Assembly (NCBI RefSeq): GCF_002843315.1
Contig: NZ_MVDD01000013.1
Span: 56,774 to 120,773, forward strand
Direction of reading: 5' to 3'
Length of the DNA: 64,000 nucleotides
Source: Labilibaculum filiforme
GTDB lineage: Bacteria; Bacteroidota; Bacteroidia; Bacteroidales; Marinifilaceae
Position 1 is the stretch's first letter. Every line of letters begins with the position of its first letter. Shown here piece after piece: positions 18,459 to 25,562 of this stretch. A program made the translations under genes and the position numbers. Under the pieces are notes generated by a model that did no database searches, was not told the origin of the DNA, and worked only from the letters and a program-made list of their open reading frames with translations.

Positions 18459-19604
18459 ATGTTTCCATATTTGAATGATGAACATGACACGATAAGAAAA
18501 GCGGTTCGCGATTTTGCGGAACGGGAAATAAAGCCATTAGCTCCGCAATTGGACGAGAAGGAGGAGTTTTCTGTTGAATTAACACAGAAAATGGGCGAAA
18601 TGGGATTGTTTGGGATGACACTTCCCGAAAAATATGGCGGACACGCTACCGATTATCTTTCCTATATTATTGCTGTTGAAGAGATAGCGAGAGTGGATGG
18701 TTCGCATGCTGCAACTCTTGCTGCTCATAATTCCTTGGGAATTGGTCCCTTGTACGAGTTTGGAAATGAAGAACAAAAACTAAAATACCTACCTGCACTT
18801 TGTTCCGGCAAGGAATTGTGGGCATTTGGATTGACCGAGCCTGAGGCTGGATCGGATTCCAGAGGATCAAAAACATTTGCAAAAGATATTGGTGATCGTT
18901 GGGAAATTAGCGGTTCGAAAATTTTTATTACAAATGGCTCAACTCCTTTATGTTCGGGCGTTACCGTGCAGGCAGTAACTGCAATAAACGGTAAAAAGAA
19001 AGAGTTTACCACCTTTATAGTCGAAAAAGGGACTTCTGGTTGGAAATCGAAAGCGATGCACGGAAAAATGATGTGGAGAGCTTCCGATACTTCGGAAATG
19101 TTTTTTGATGCTTGTCGGATTCCCAAAGAAAATATATTAGGAGAGCGTGGTATGGGATCTAAAGTGATGCTAAAAACTTTAGATTCAGGAAGGTTGTCAA
19201 TTGCTGCAATGGGATTGGGATGTGCTCAGGGGGCGTATGAACTGGCTTTGGCTTATGCCAAAGAGAGAAAACAATTTGGAAAAACCTTGTCTAAGTTTCA
19301 AGCTATTTCTTTTAAATTAGCCGATATGGCTTTGAAAATTGAGCTTGCCAGAAATCTGTTATACAAAGCATGTTGGTTAAAAGATACAGGAAAAGAATAT
19401 GGGAAAGAGGCTGCCATGGCTAAATTGTACTGTTCCGAAATTGCCAAAGAAGTGGCCGATGAAGCAGTTCAAATTCATGGGGGATATGGCTTGATGAAAG
19501 AATATCCAGTTGAGCGCTTTTACCGCGATCAACGGCTTCTTCAAATTGGCGAAGGCACATCTGAAATTCAACGATTGGTTATTTCAAGATATATTGGGTG
19601 TTGA
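18459..19604 (+). CDS. Acyl-CoA dehydrogenase, probably isovaleryl- or branched-chain acyl-CoA
   Basis: The 381-residue protein has FGLTEPEAGSDSRGSKT, SGSKIFITNGSTPLCSG, HGKMMWRASDTSEMFFD, IHGGYGLMKEYPVERFYRDQRL and a C-terminal IGEGTSEIQRLVISRYIG. Position in a leucine cluster suggests isovaleryl-CoA dehydrogenase. However, classical isovaleryl-CoA dehydrogenases lack Glu in this C-terminal motif and use one from an earlier helix, while this protein keeps a Glu (GEGT) as in short-chain and short-branched-chain enzymes. The substrate therefore remains open. It passes electrons to EtfAB. The N-terminus (MFPYLNDEHDTIRKAVRDFAEREI) is normal and the start is well placed. Confidence 0.85.
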   Translation: MFPYLNDEHDTIRKAVRDFAEREIKPLAPQLDEKEEFSVELTQKMGEMGLFGMTLPEKYGGHATDYLSYIIAVEEIARVDGSHAATLAAHNSLGIGPLYEFGNEEQKLKYLPALCSGKELWAFGLTEPEAGSDSRGSKTFAKDIGDRWEISGSKIFITNGSTPLCSGVTVQAVTAINGKKKEFTTFIVEKGTSGWKSKAMHGKMMWRASDTSEMFFDACRIPKENILGERGMGSKVMLKTLDSGRLSIAAMGLGCAQGAYELALAYAKERKQFGKTLSKFQAISFKLADMALKIELARNLLYKACWLKDTGKEYGKEAAMAKLYCSEIAKEVADEAVQIHGGYGLMKEYPVERFYRDQRLLQIGEGTSEIQRLVISRYIGC

Positions 19605-19709
19605 CCCGATTTTAATAGGATTTTAAAAAAAATAAAAATACGAATGTAAAAAAATAATAGAGAGCATAAGTTGCTATCATTAAAATACTTAATATTAAAT
19701 ACTTAAACC

Positions 19710-20786
19710 ATGAGTAGAGAACTGATACTTGCCTTAAATCCGAGAATGCAATTTACACGAATCGCTGTTTATCGGATGAACTCTGCGGTTTTTTTGAAGA
19801 AAATTAACCACAAGCCTGAGGAAATTGCTGATTTTAAATGCTTTTGCGATCAAATAAAATTTCGCACAAAAGTGATTATGGATGAGCTAAAGGCTAATGA
19901 TATTGCTATTGATGAAATAAAAATCATAATTGGTCGGGGAGGACTTCTTAAGCCTGTTAAATCGGGAGTTTATCGGGTAAATCAACCCATGATAAAAGAC
20001 CTTTCAAATTGCGAATTTGGGAATGATGTTGTGAACTTAAGTGGATTACTTGCTAATAGTATTTCGGAACAAATTAAGGGTTCTGAAGCTTTTGTTGCCG
20101 ATCCGGTGGTAGTTGATGAATTAGAAGATATTGCCAGAATTACGGGGCGACCAGAATTTAAGAAACGTTCTATTTTTCATGCTCTGGATCAGAAAACAAG
20201 CGCAAGAAGATACGCTCAAAGTATCTATAAGAAATATGAAGAACTGAATTTAATTATTGCTCATTTAGGGGGAGGAATCAGTATTGGAGCTCATCAAAAG
20301 GGGAAAGTAGTCGATTCAAATCAGGCATACGATGGCGATGGACCGTTTTCACCAATTCGAAGTGGAAGCTTGCCTATGGGCGAGATGATTCAAATGTGCT
20401 TTTCGGGAAAATACAGTCGCGAAGAAATGATGAAAATGCAGACTGGTGAAGGTGGTTTATATGCTTATTTTAAAACACATAGCGGATTTGAAGTTTGTAA
20501 GATGCGTGATGCAGGTAATGCAAAAGCTAAAGAAGTTTTGTCCGCAATGGCTTATCAAGTTGCTAAAGCAATAGGTTCCATGTATCCGGTTTTTGGAACT
20601 GAAACTGTTGATGCTATACTTATTACCGGAGGTTTGGCTAAAGATGAAATTCTGGTTAAGGAAATTAGAAGTAGAGTTGAAAAAATTGCTTCTGTTACTA
20701 TTTACCCAGGAGCCGAAGTGTTGGGAGCATTGAGCGAATATGGCCGACTTATTTTAAGAGATGAAATTGAAATATTGAATTATTAG
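19710..20786 (+). CDS. buk: Butyrate kinase
   Basis: The 358-residue protein is of the acetate/butyrate kinase fold: ILALNPRMQFTRIAVYRMN at the N-terminus, KIIIGRGGLLKPVKSGVYRVN, LIIAHLGGGISIGAHQKGKVVDSN, DGDGPFSPIRSGSLP, and the nucleotide-binding ILITGGLAKDEILVKEIRSRV near the C-terminus. It converts butyryl phosphate (often also isobutyryl or isovaleryl phosphate) plus ADP to the acid plus ATP, or the reverse. The usual partner, phosphotransbutyrylase, is not in the window. At the end of this cluster it gives either ATP from butyryl-CoA/isovaleryl-CoA or a way to activate the free acids. Confidence 0.88.
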   Translation: MSRELILALNPRMQFTRIAVYRMNSAVFLKKINHKPEEIADFKCFCDQIKFRTKVIMDELKANDIAIDEIKIIIGRGGLLKPVKSGVYRVNQPMIKDLSNCEFGNDVVNLSGLLANSISEQIKGSEAFVADPVVVDELEDIARITGRPEFKKRSIFHALDQKTSARRYAQSIYKKYEELNLIIAHLGGGISIGAHQKGKVVDSNQAYDGDGPFSPIRSGSLPMGEMIQMCFSGKYSREEMMKMQTGEGGLYAYFKTHSGFEVCKMRDAGNAKAKEVLSAMAYQVAKAIGSMYPVFGTETVDAILITGGLAKDEILVKEIRSRVEKIASVTIYPGAEVLGALSEYGRLILRDEIEILNY

Positions 20787-20814
20787 AAAGTTTTATCCTA
20801 ATTTATAATTAATA

Positions 20815-20840
20815 AAAACCAGCTTCGGCTGGTTTTTTTT
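20815..20840 (+). terminator. Terminator after butyrate kinase
   Basis: AACCAGC TTCG GCTGGTT followed by a run of T is a textbook intrinsic terminator and closes the acyl-CoA degradation cluster. The remaining bases to 21132 are AT-rich; I see no gene there. Confidence 0.9.
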
Positions 20841-21132
20841 ATGCTCTAAATAAAAAATATTTTAGTTTTAATGCATTTGTCAACTAGTAAATCTCACATT
20901 AATAGCGAATTGCGTTTATTAGCGATAAAAAACGACTTCGGAGTGATAAATGTCGATTTAAAAACCAAATTCCTCGTTTTTTAAACAAAACAAACCTCTT
21001 TATTCAAGTTTATAAATCTCGCCAGCCATTTATTGATAAGCCTTTAGCATTCTTATATATTTAAAAAGTAGAAGGAGGAAACTTCTTTATGCTAAAAATG
21101 GAACTACTAAAATTAATCTTATATTCTTTATT

Positions 21133-22188
21133 ATGAAAAAAACTCGCTTATTTTTTCAACTTATAGGAATTGGAGTTTTTGCAATTTCCTTACTAATAAT
21201 TAGTTGTACAAAGGAGGGACCTATGGGGCCTGCAGGAGCCGATGGTACAAATGGAATTGATGGAACCGATGGGAACTCAACTTGTTTAGATTGTCATGCT
21301 ACCGAAACGAAATCTAGTATTGATGCTCAATTTGCAATGTCTGTTCATAGTAGCGGTATCAATGCAGTTGATTATGCTGGTGGGCGTGCTTCATGTGCTG
21401 CTTGTCATTCTCATCAGGGATTTGTACAATTTGCAAATACAGGTGCCGTAGCAGGTGATATTACGAATCCTACCGCATGGGAATGTGCTACATGTCATGG
21501 TTTGCATGAATCGTTTGAGGGTAAAGATTATGCCTTACGTCTTAAAGATCCTGTGAAACCAATATTTGATCCTTCCATTACAATGGACTTAAATGGAAGT
21601 TCAAATTTATGTGCGAATTGTCACCAATCACGAAGAGCTGAACCAATTATTGATAAACCAGGGGATACTTACACAATTACAAGTACTCATTACGGACCTC
21701 ACCACGGAGCACAAGCGAATGTTGTTGCTGGTGTTGGATTTGCTGAAATTGCTGGTTCTGTTGCTTACCCTGCAGCTGGTTCCGCAGTTCATTTAGCACA
21801 AGCTTCATGTACTGGTTGCCATATGTCAGAATTTGATGATGCTAAAGATCAAGGTGGACACACTTATAATCCTTCTTTATTGGCTTGTAATACTTGTCAT
21901 GGTGTTGAAGAGGATGATTTTAATTACGGCGGAGTACAATCAATTGTCGAAGGGCAACTTGAAACACTTAGAGACGAGTTAGTTCGTTTAGGAGTTGTTG
22001 CTTGGGTTGAAGCTGATGCAGCTTACGAACCTGTTGTTGGAACCTATCCAATGGTTCAAGCTCGTGCATTTTTTAACTGGGCTGGATTGGATGAAGATCG
22101 TAGTTTAGGTGTACACAATCCAAAATACGTGAAAGCTTTATTACAAAATTCAATTGAAGCTTTAGAGGCTATTCCAGATCCATCATAG
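21133..22188 (+). CDS. Six-haem c-type cytochrome lipoprotein with collagen-like linker
   Basis: The 351-residue protein has a lipoprotein signal (LLIISC, acylated Cys about C25), then a short collagen-like run of Gly-X-Y triplets (GPMGPAGADGTNGIDGTDG), then six CXXCH haem sites: CLDCH, CAACH, CATCH, CANCH, CTGCH and CNTCH. It should be anchored to the outer membrane and exposed in the periplasm or at the surface, with the Gly-X-Y segment as a flexible or stiff stalk. A role in respiratory electron transfer, possibly to extracellular acceptors, is inferred from the haems and the lipid anchor. It stands alone between two terminators. AGAAGGAGGAAAC at about 21070 is purine-rich but too far upstream to be its ribosome site. 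Confidence 0.85.
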   Translation: MKKTRLFFQLIGIGVFAISLLIISCTKEGPMGPAGADGTNGIDGTDGNSTCLDCHATETKSSIDAQFAMSVHSSGINAVDYAGGRASCAACHSHQGFVQFANTGAVAGDITNPTAWECATCHGLHESFEGKDYALRLKDPVKPIFDPSITMDLNGSSNLCANCHQSRRAEPIIDKPGDTYTITSTHYGPHHGAQANVVAGVGFAEIAGSVAYPAAGSAVHLAQASCTGCHMSEFDDAKDQGGHTYNPSLLACNTCHGVEEDDFNYGGVQSIVEGQLETLRDELVRLGVVAWVEADAAYEPVVGTYPMVQARAFFNWAGLDEDRSLGVHNPKYVKALLQNSIEALEAIPDPS

Positions 22189-22202
22189 TTCACAAAATAG
22201 TA

Positions 22203-22248
22203 TAAAAAAAAAGTTGCTCTATCTTTCGATGGAGCAACTTTTTTTTTT
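22203..22248. terminator. Bidirectional terminator
   Basis: AAGTTGCTC at 22211-22219 pairs with GAGCAACTT at 22232-22240. It is flanked by runs of A on the left and T on the right, so it can serve both the cytochrome gene (+) and the convergent ATPase gene (-). Confidence 0.9.
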
Positions 22249-22285
22249 GACTTTTGGAATCGAATTTAATTCATAAATTGTTTGA

Positions 22286-23815
22286 CTATCTTTTTGCTTT
22301 ACTCTTTGTTTTGCTTGAAGTTCTTCTCGTACTAGTCGAAATTCCAAAAACGCCTAAAATTCCTCTGGTTAGTTCACGAACTATGGTAGTTCCTATGGAA
22401 CTGGTCATAATTTGTTCGAATTGAGTTTTTTCTCTTCTTCTGGTTTTAGGTTTTGTTTTAATCGTTGCTTCCTTTTCCTCTTCTTCTTCTTCTTCTTTTT
22501 CAAGCATATGCTCAATGCGATCCATTAGTATTTCATGGGCACTTTCGCGATCTATTTCCTGATTGTATTTAGCGCCTAACTCTGATTTTTTTAGGATGCT
22601 ATTTATTTCTGAAGGATTTAAAATATCCATTCGAGAATAAGGAGGTCGCATTAATGAATGAACAAGTGGTGTTGGTCTTCCTTTTCGATCGAGAGAAGAA
22701 ATCAATGCTTCGCCAATTCCCAGTTCAGTAATCAGATTTTCAACATTGTAAACGTCACTTTCAGGAAAATTTTGCGACAATAGTTTAATTGCCTTTCTGT
22801 CTTTTGCAGTAAAAGCTCTTAATGCATGTTGAATTTTAAAACCTAGTTGGCTCAAAATATTTTCCGGAATATCATCGGGAGTTTGGGTGATAAAAACAAT
22901 TCCAATACCTTTCGAGCGAATCAATTTAATGATTGTATCTAGTTGATCTAAAAGTTCTTTGCTTGCGTTTTTGAAAATTAAATGTGCTTCATCAATAAAA
23001 ATCACTAGTTCTGGTTTATCCACATCTCCTTTTTCAGGAAAAACTTCGAAAACTTCTGCCAATAATGCCAACATAAAGGCCGAAAATAAAGTAGGTTTCG
23101 ATTGAACATCCGTTAAACGGATAATATTTATCATTCCCAATCCATTTTCATCTACTTTACAAAGATCGTCTACATCAAAAGAAGGCTCTCCAAAAATTTG
23201 ATTTCCTCCTTGTTGTTCCAGTTGGGTTAATCTTCGCATAATAGCATGTGCAGAGCTGATTGGAACCAAACCATACATTTTCTGAATCTCATCTTTTCCT
23301 TCGTTGCTGGCATAACGAAGAACCGTTTTTAAATCATTTAAATCAAGTAAGGGTAGTTTCTTGTCATCACAAAATAAAAATAGAATTGATAATAAGGAAG
23401 TTTGTGTTTCATTTAAAGACAGAATTTTGCTTAAAATAACAGGTCCAAACTCCGAAATTGTGCTTTTTAGTAGAATTCCTGGTTCATCCGAAATACTCAT
23501 AAATTCAATCGGAAAGCTTTTCCCCACCCAATCCATTTGAATATGATGAGCACGTTTTTCGATGATTTTATTGGTGCTGCCTTCCGCCCCTAAACCACTA
23601 ATATCTCCTTTTATATCCATCACTAACGAAGGAACACCAATACCGGAAAGTTCTTCAATTAATACCTGTAACGATTTGGTCTTCCCAGTTCCAGTAGCTC
23701 CTGATATTAAACCATGTCGGTTTAATGATTGAGCAGATAATGTAACTTTTTGCCCATCAATCGGAGTTGCATTAACCATTACACCTCCTAGTAGCAATGT
23801 TATTTCATTTGTCAT
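22286..23815 (-). CDS. HerA-like ATPase (DUF853 helicase-like)
   Basis: The 509-residue protein has a Walker A motif GATGTGKTK at 39-47 in HGLISGATGTGKTKSLQVLIEEL, Walker B LVIFIDEAHLIF near 275, and the GIGIVFITQTPDDIPENILSQLG sensor region. These are features of the DUF853/YjgR subgroup of HerA/FtsK-like ATPases. A Glu/Lys-rich charged stretch near residue 450 and a basic Lys/Arg-rich tail close the protein. The cellular role of this subgroup is not known; DNA processing is often assumed from the fold. It is a single gene ended by the bidirectional terminator. Confidence 0.85.
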   Translation of the reverse strand: MTNEITLLLGGVMVNATPIDGQKVTLSAQSLNRHGLISGATGTGKTKSLQVLIEELSGIGVPSLVMDIKGDISGLGAEGSTNKIIEKRAHHIQMDWVGKSFPIEFMSISDEPGILLKSTISEFGPVILSKILSLNETQTSLLSILFLFCDDKKLPLLDLNDLKTVLRYASNEGKDEIQKMYGLVPISSAHAIMRRLTQLEQQGGNQIFGEPSFDVDDLCKVDENGLGMINIIRLTDVQSKPTLFSAFMLALLAEVFEVFPEKGDVDKPELVIFIDEAHLIFKNASKELLDQLDTIIKLIRSKGIGIVFITQTPDDIPENILSQLGFKIQHALRAFTAKDRKAIKLLSQNFPESDVYNVENLITELGIGEALISSLDRKGRPTPLVHSLMRPPYSRMDILNPSEINSILKKSELGAKYNQEIDRESAHEILMDRIEHMLEKEEEEEEEKEATIKTKPKTRRREKTQFEQIMTSSIGTTIVRELTRGILGVFGISTSTRRTSSKTKSKAKR

Positions 23816-24304
23816 CTGATTTCTTCTTTTATACGATTGACTTTTTATTTTTATATGCTAATAAATTTAATTAAATTAGTGTTAATAGACCAATTAGTAT
23901 TGCGAAAAGTATTGCTTAGCAAGAAACAAATAAAAATAAGTTAAATTGTAATATTTTGATTTTTCTTTTTTAGTCTATTTCTGCTCTTTTTTGCAAAATC
24001 CGAATTGGATATTTTTAACTATTGCGATCTGCTCTCTATTGAAATTTGCGTATTAACTAATTGGAGAGAATTCTCTTTTACATACTTTTCTATAAGTATT
24101 TATCGTTGCAAACTAAATTCCCATATTTTTTCAGAAGATTGAATTAAAAAAGCCTCTGGTTTTCGTACAAGAGTATTCCTTTATTATTACAGATAATGCT
24201 TTACGGATTTTGCTTGTAACATACAGAATGGTTTGTATACTAACAAAGTAACTGTATATTTTTATACAGAATTAGAATTGTTAATTTGATAATTAATTTA
24301 AATC
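23816..24304. other. Intergenic region of 489 bases between divergent genes
   Basis: Very AT-rich, no reading frame or RNA gene I can support. It holds the divergent upstream regions of the HerA-like gene and of the gene at 24305. One clear element is the inverted repeat at 24252-24269, listed separately. Confidence 0.6.
24252..24269. promoter_or_regulatory. Inverted repeat CTGTATA-N4-TATACAG, possible operator
   Basis: A perfect 7-base inverted repeat with a TTTT spacer lies 36 bases before the ATG at 24305. The size and position suit a repressor or activator site. It resembles a LexA-type box but the spacing is two bases longer than in the enterobacterial form, so the regulator is unknown. 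Confidence 0.4.
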
Positions 24305-24742
24305 ATGATTAAAGATTTAATAAGTAAAGCATTAAGCAGTGAAGGAGCTGGATTGCTGGAAGGAATCGGCTTAGCACCCGATAAGCAAAAGAAAGCTCTG
24401 GATTTAGCAAATAAAAGCGTTATTGGAGGACTTACAGAATCTCTAAGCGCAGGAAAAATAGGTGATATTACAAGTGCATTTTCTGGTGGTTCTTCGAGTT
24501 CTTTGGTACAATCAATTGTATCTAACTATGGCTCGAGTCTGATTGCCAAATTAGGTGTAAATAGTTCGATGGCAAACACAATTAGTTCTGCAATAATTCC
24601 TATGGTTTTTAAATTCATAAATAATAAAGATGATGCACCTACGAGTAGTGATGAAGGTGTAAAGGATTTATTGGGTGACCTGGTTGGCGGTAGTATTACC
24701 GACAAATTAGGAGGTATGTTAAAAAATAAGTTTAAATTTTAA
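24305..24742 (+). CDS. Small DUF937/DUF2780-like protein
   Basis: The 145-residue protein is rich in Gly, Ser, Ala and hydrophobic residues (SGGSSSSLVQSIVSNYGSSLIAKLGVNSSMANTISSAIIPMVFKFI), with a Gly-rich C-terminus (LLGDLVGGSITDKLGGMLKNKF). This composition and pattern are like the DUF937/DUF2780 proteins, which have no assigned function. There is no signal peptide. It is followed after eight bases by the DUF4332 gene, so the two are one operon, possibly under the inverted repeat at 24252. The family assignment is from pattern only. Confidence 0.65.
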   Translation: MIKDLISKALSSEGAGLLEGIGLAPDKQKKALDLANKSVIGGLTESLSAGKIGDITSAFSGGSSSSLVQSIVSNYGSSLIAKLGVNSSMANTISSAIIPMVFKFINNKDDAPTSSDEGVKDLLGDLVGGSITDKLGGMLKNKFKF

Positions 24743-24750
24743 AAAGTTAA

Positions 24751-25161
24751 ATGATGACAAAAAGTATTTCAGAAATTGAAGGTATTGGACCAGCCTTCTC
24801 AGCAAAGTTAGAAAAAGCAGATGTTAAGACAGTTAGTGGTTTATTGGAAAAAGGATGTACCAAGGCTGGTCGAAAATTAATTGCTTCGGAAAGTGGTATT
24901 GATGAAGGTAAAATTCTGGATTTTGTAAATATGGCCGATTTATTTCGGATTAAAGGAATTGGAAGTCAGTTCGCAGAATTGCTAAAAGTGTCGGGTGTTG
25001 ATACCGTAAAAGAATTACGGAACCGAAATGCGGAAAATTTACATGCTAAATTGATCGAAGTTCAAAAAGAAAAAAAGATTACCCGTGCTGTTCCCGGAGC
25101 AACTCAAGTGGAAGACTTTATTAAACAAGCAAAAGAATTACCTCCAATGGTAACTTATTAA
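24751..25161 (+). CDS. DUF4332 protein with helix-hairpin-helix repeats
   Basis: The 136-residue protein has two helix-hairpin-helix-like units, SISEIEGIGPAFSAKLEKAD at the N-terminus and LFRIKGIGSQFAELLKVSGVD in the middle, each with a GIG turn. This is the layout of DUF4332. Such motifs often contact DNA backbone, but no function is known for this family. The frame opens with two consecutive ATGs (24751 and 24754); either may be used. It is the second gene of a two-gene operon closed by the terminator at 25171. Confidence 0.75.
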   Translation: MMTKSISEIEGIGPAFSAKLEKADVKTVSGLLEKGCTKAGRKLIASESGIDEGKILDFVNMADLFRIKGIGSQFAELLKVSGVDTVKELRNRNAENLHAKLIEVQKEKKITRAVPGATQVEDFIKQAKELPPMVTY

Positions 25162-25170
25162 AATGAAAAA

Positions 25171-25203
25171 TAAAAACCGGAATTTTCCGGTTTTTATTTT
25201 TTT
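25171..25203. terminator. Bidirectional terminator
   Basis: AAAAACCGGAA TT TTCCGGTTTTT followed by ATTTTTTT. It sits between convergent genes (DUF4332 on +, HMA protein on -) and is symmetric enough to serve both. Confidence 0.88.
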
Positions 25204-25218
25204 GTCATTCTCTGATTA

Positions 25219-25533
25219 TTAAATCTTGCTCTCTTCTACTTTAAATTCTAATTTTTCAATTGCCTTTTTTAATTTTGCTTTGTTTGTAAGTTTGGTTTTA
25301 AAGGTGATACTTACCTGTTGTTTTTCAAAATCAACAAGTAAAGCTTTTACTCCTTTTTCAAATGGAATGTTTTTTTCAATTTTACTAACACATCCAGTAC
25401 AATCCATTTCTACCTTAAAAATAACAGTATCCATTTTTTTATCTTCCTCATTTCCTGCAAAAGCAGTTGAAGAAATAAAAATGATACTAAGTGCAATAAA
25501 AAATCTTTTTAAAATAGGTACTAAGTTTTTCAT
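25219..25533 (-). CDS. Exported heavy-metal-associated (HMA) domain protein
   Basis: The 104-residue protein has a signal peptide (FFIALSIIFISSTAFAG) and one HMA domain with the metal-binding MDCTGC motif (C45, C48). The rest (GVKALLVDFEKQQVSITF) fits the ferredoxin-like beta-alpha-beta fold. HMA domains bind Cu(I) or similar ions. It probably works in the periplasm. It follows the TonB receptor gene on the same strand with a 29-base gap, so the two are an operon, and it may take over metal that enters by the receptor or buffer it. Confidence 0.85.
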   Translation of the reverse strand: MKNLVPILKRFFIALSIIFISSTAFAGNEEDKKMDTVIFKVEMDCTGCVSKIEKNIPFEKGVKALLVDFEKQQVSITFKTKLTNKAKLKKAIEKLEFKVEESKI

Positions 25534-25562
25534 GTTGTTTGTTTTTAAATGTTTATATCTTT

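Noticed and set aside
24252..24269. Classical LexA box
   Set aside because: CTG and CAG are separated by 12 bases instead of 10, and Bacteroidota LexA sites are not known to match it; kept only as an unassigned inverted repeat.
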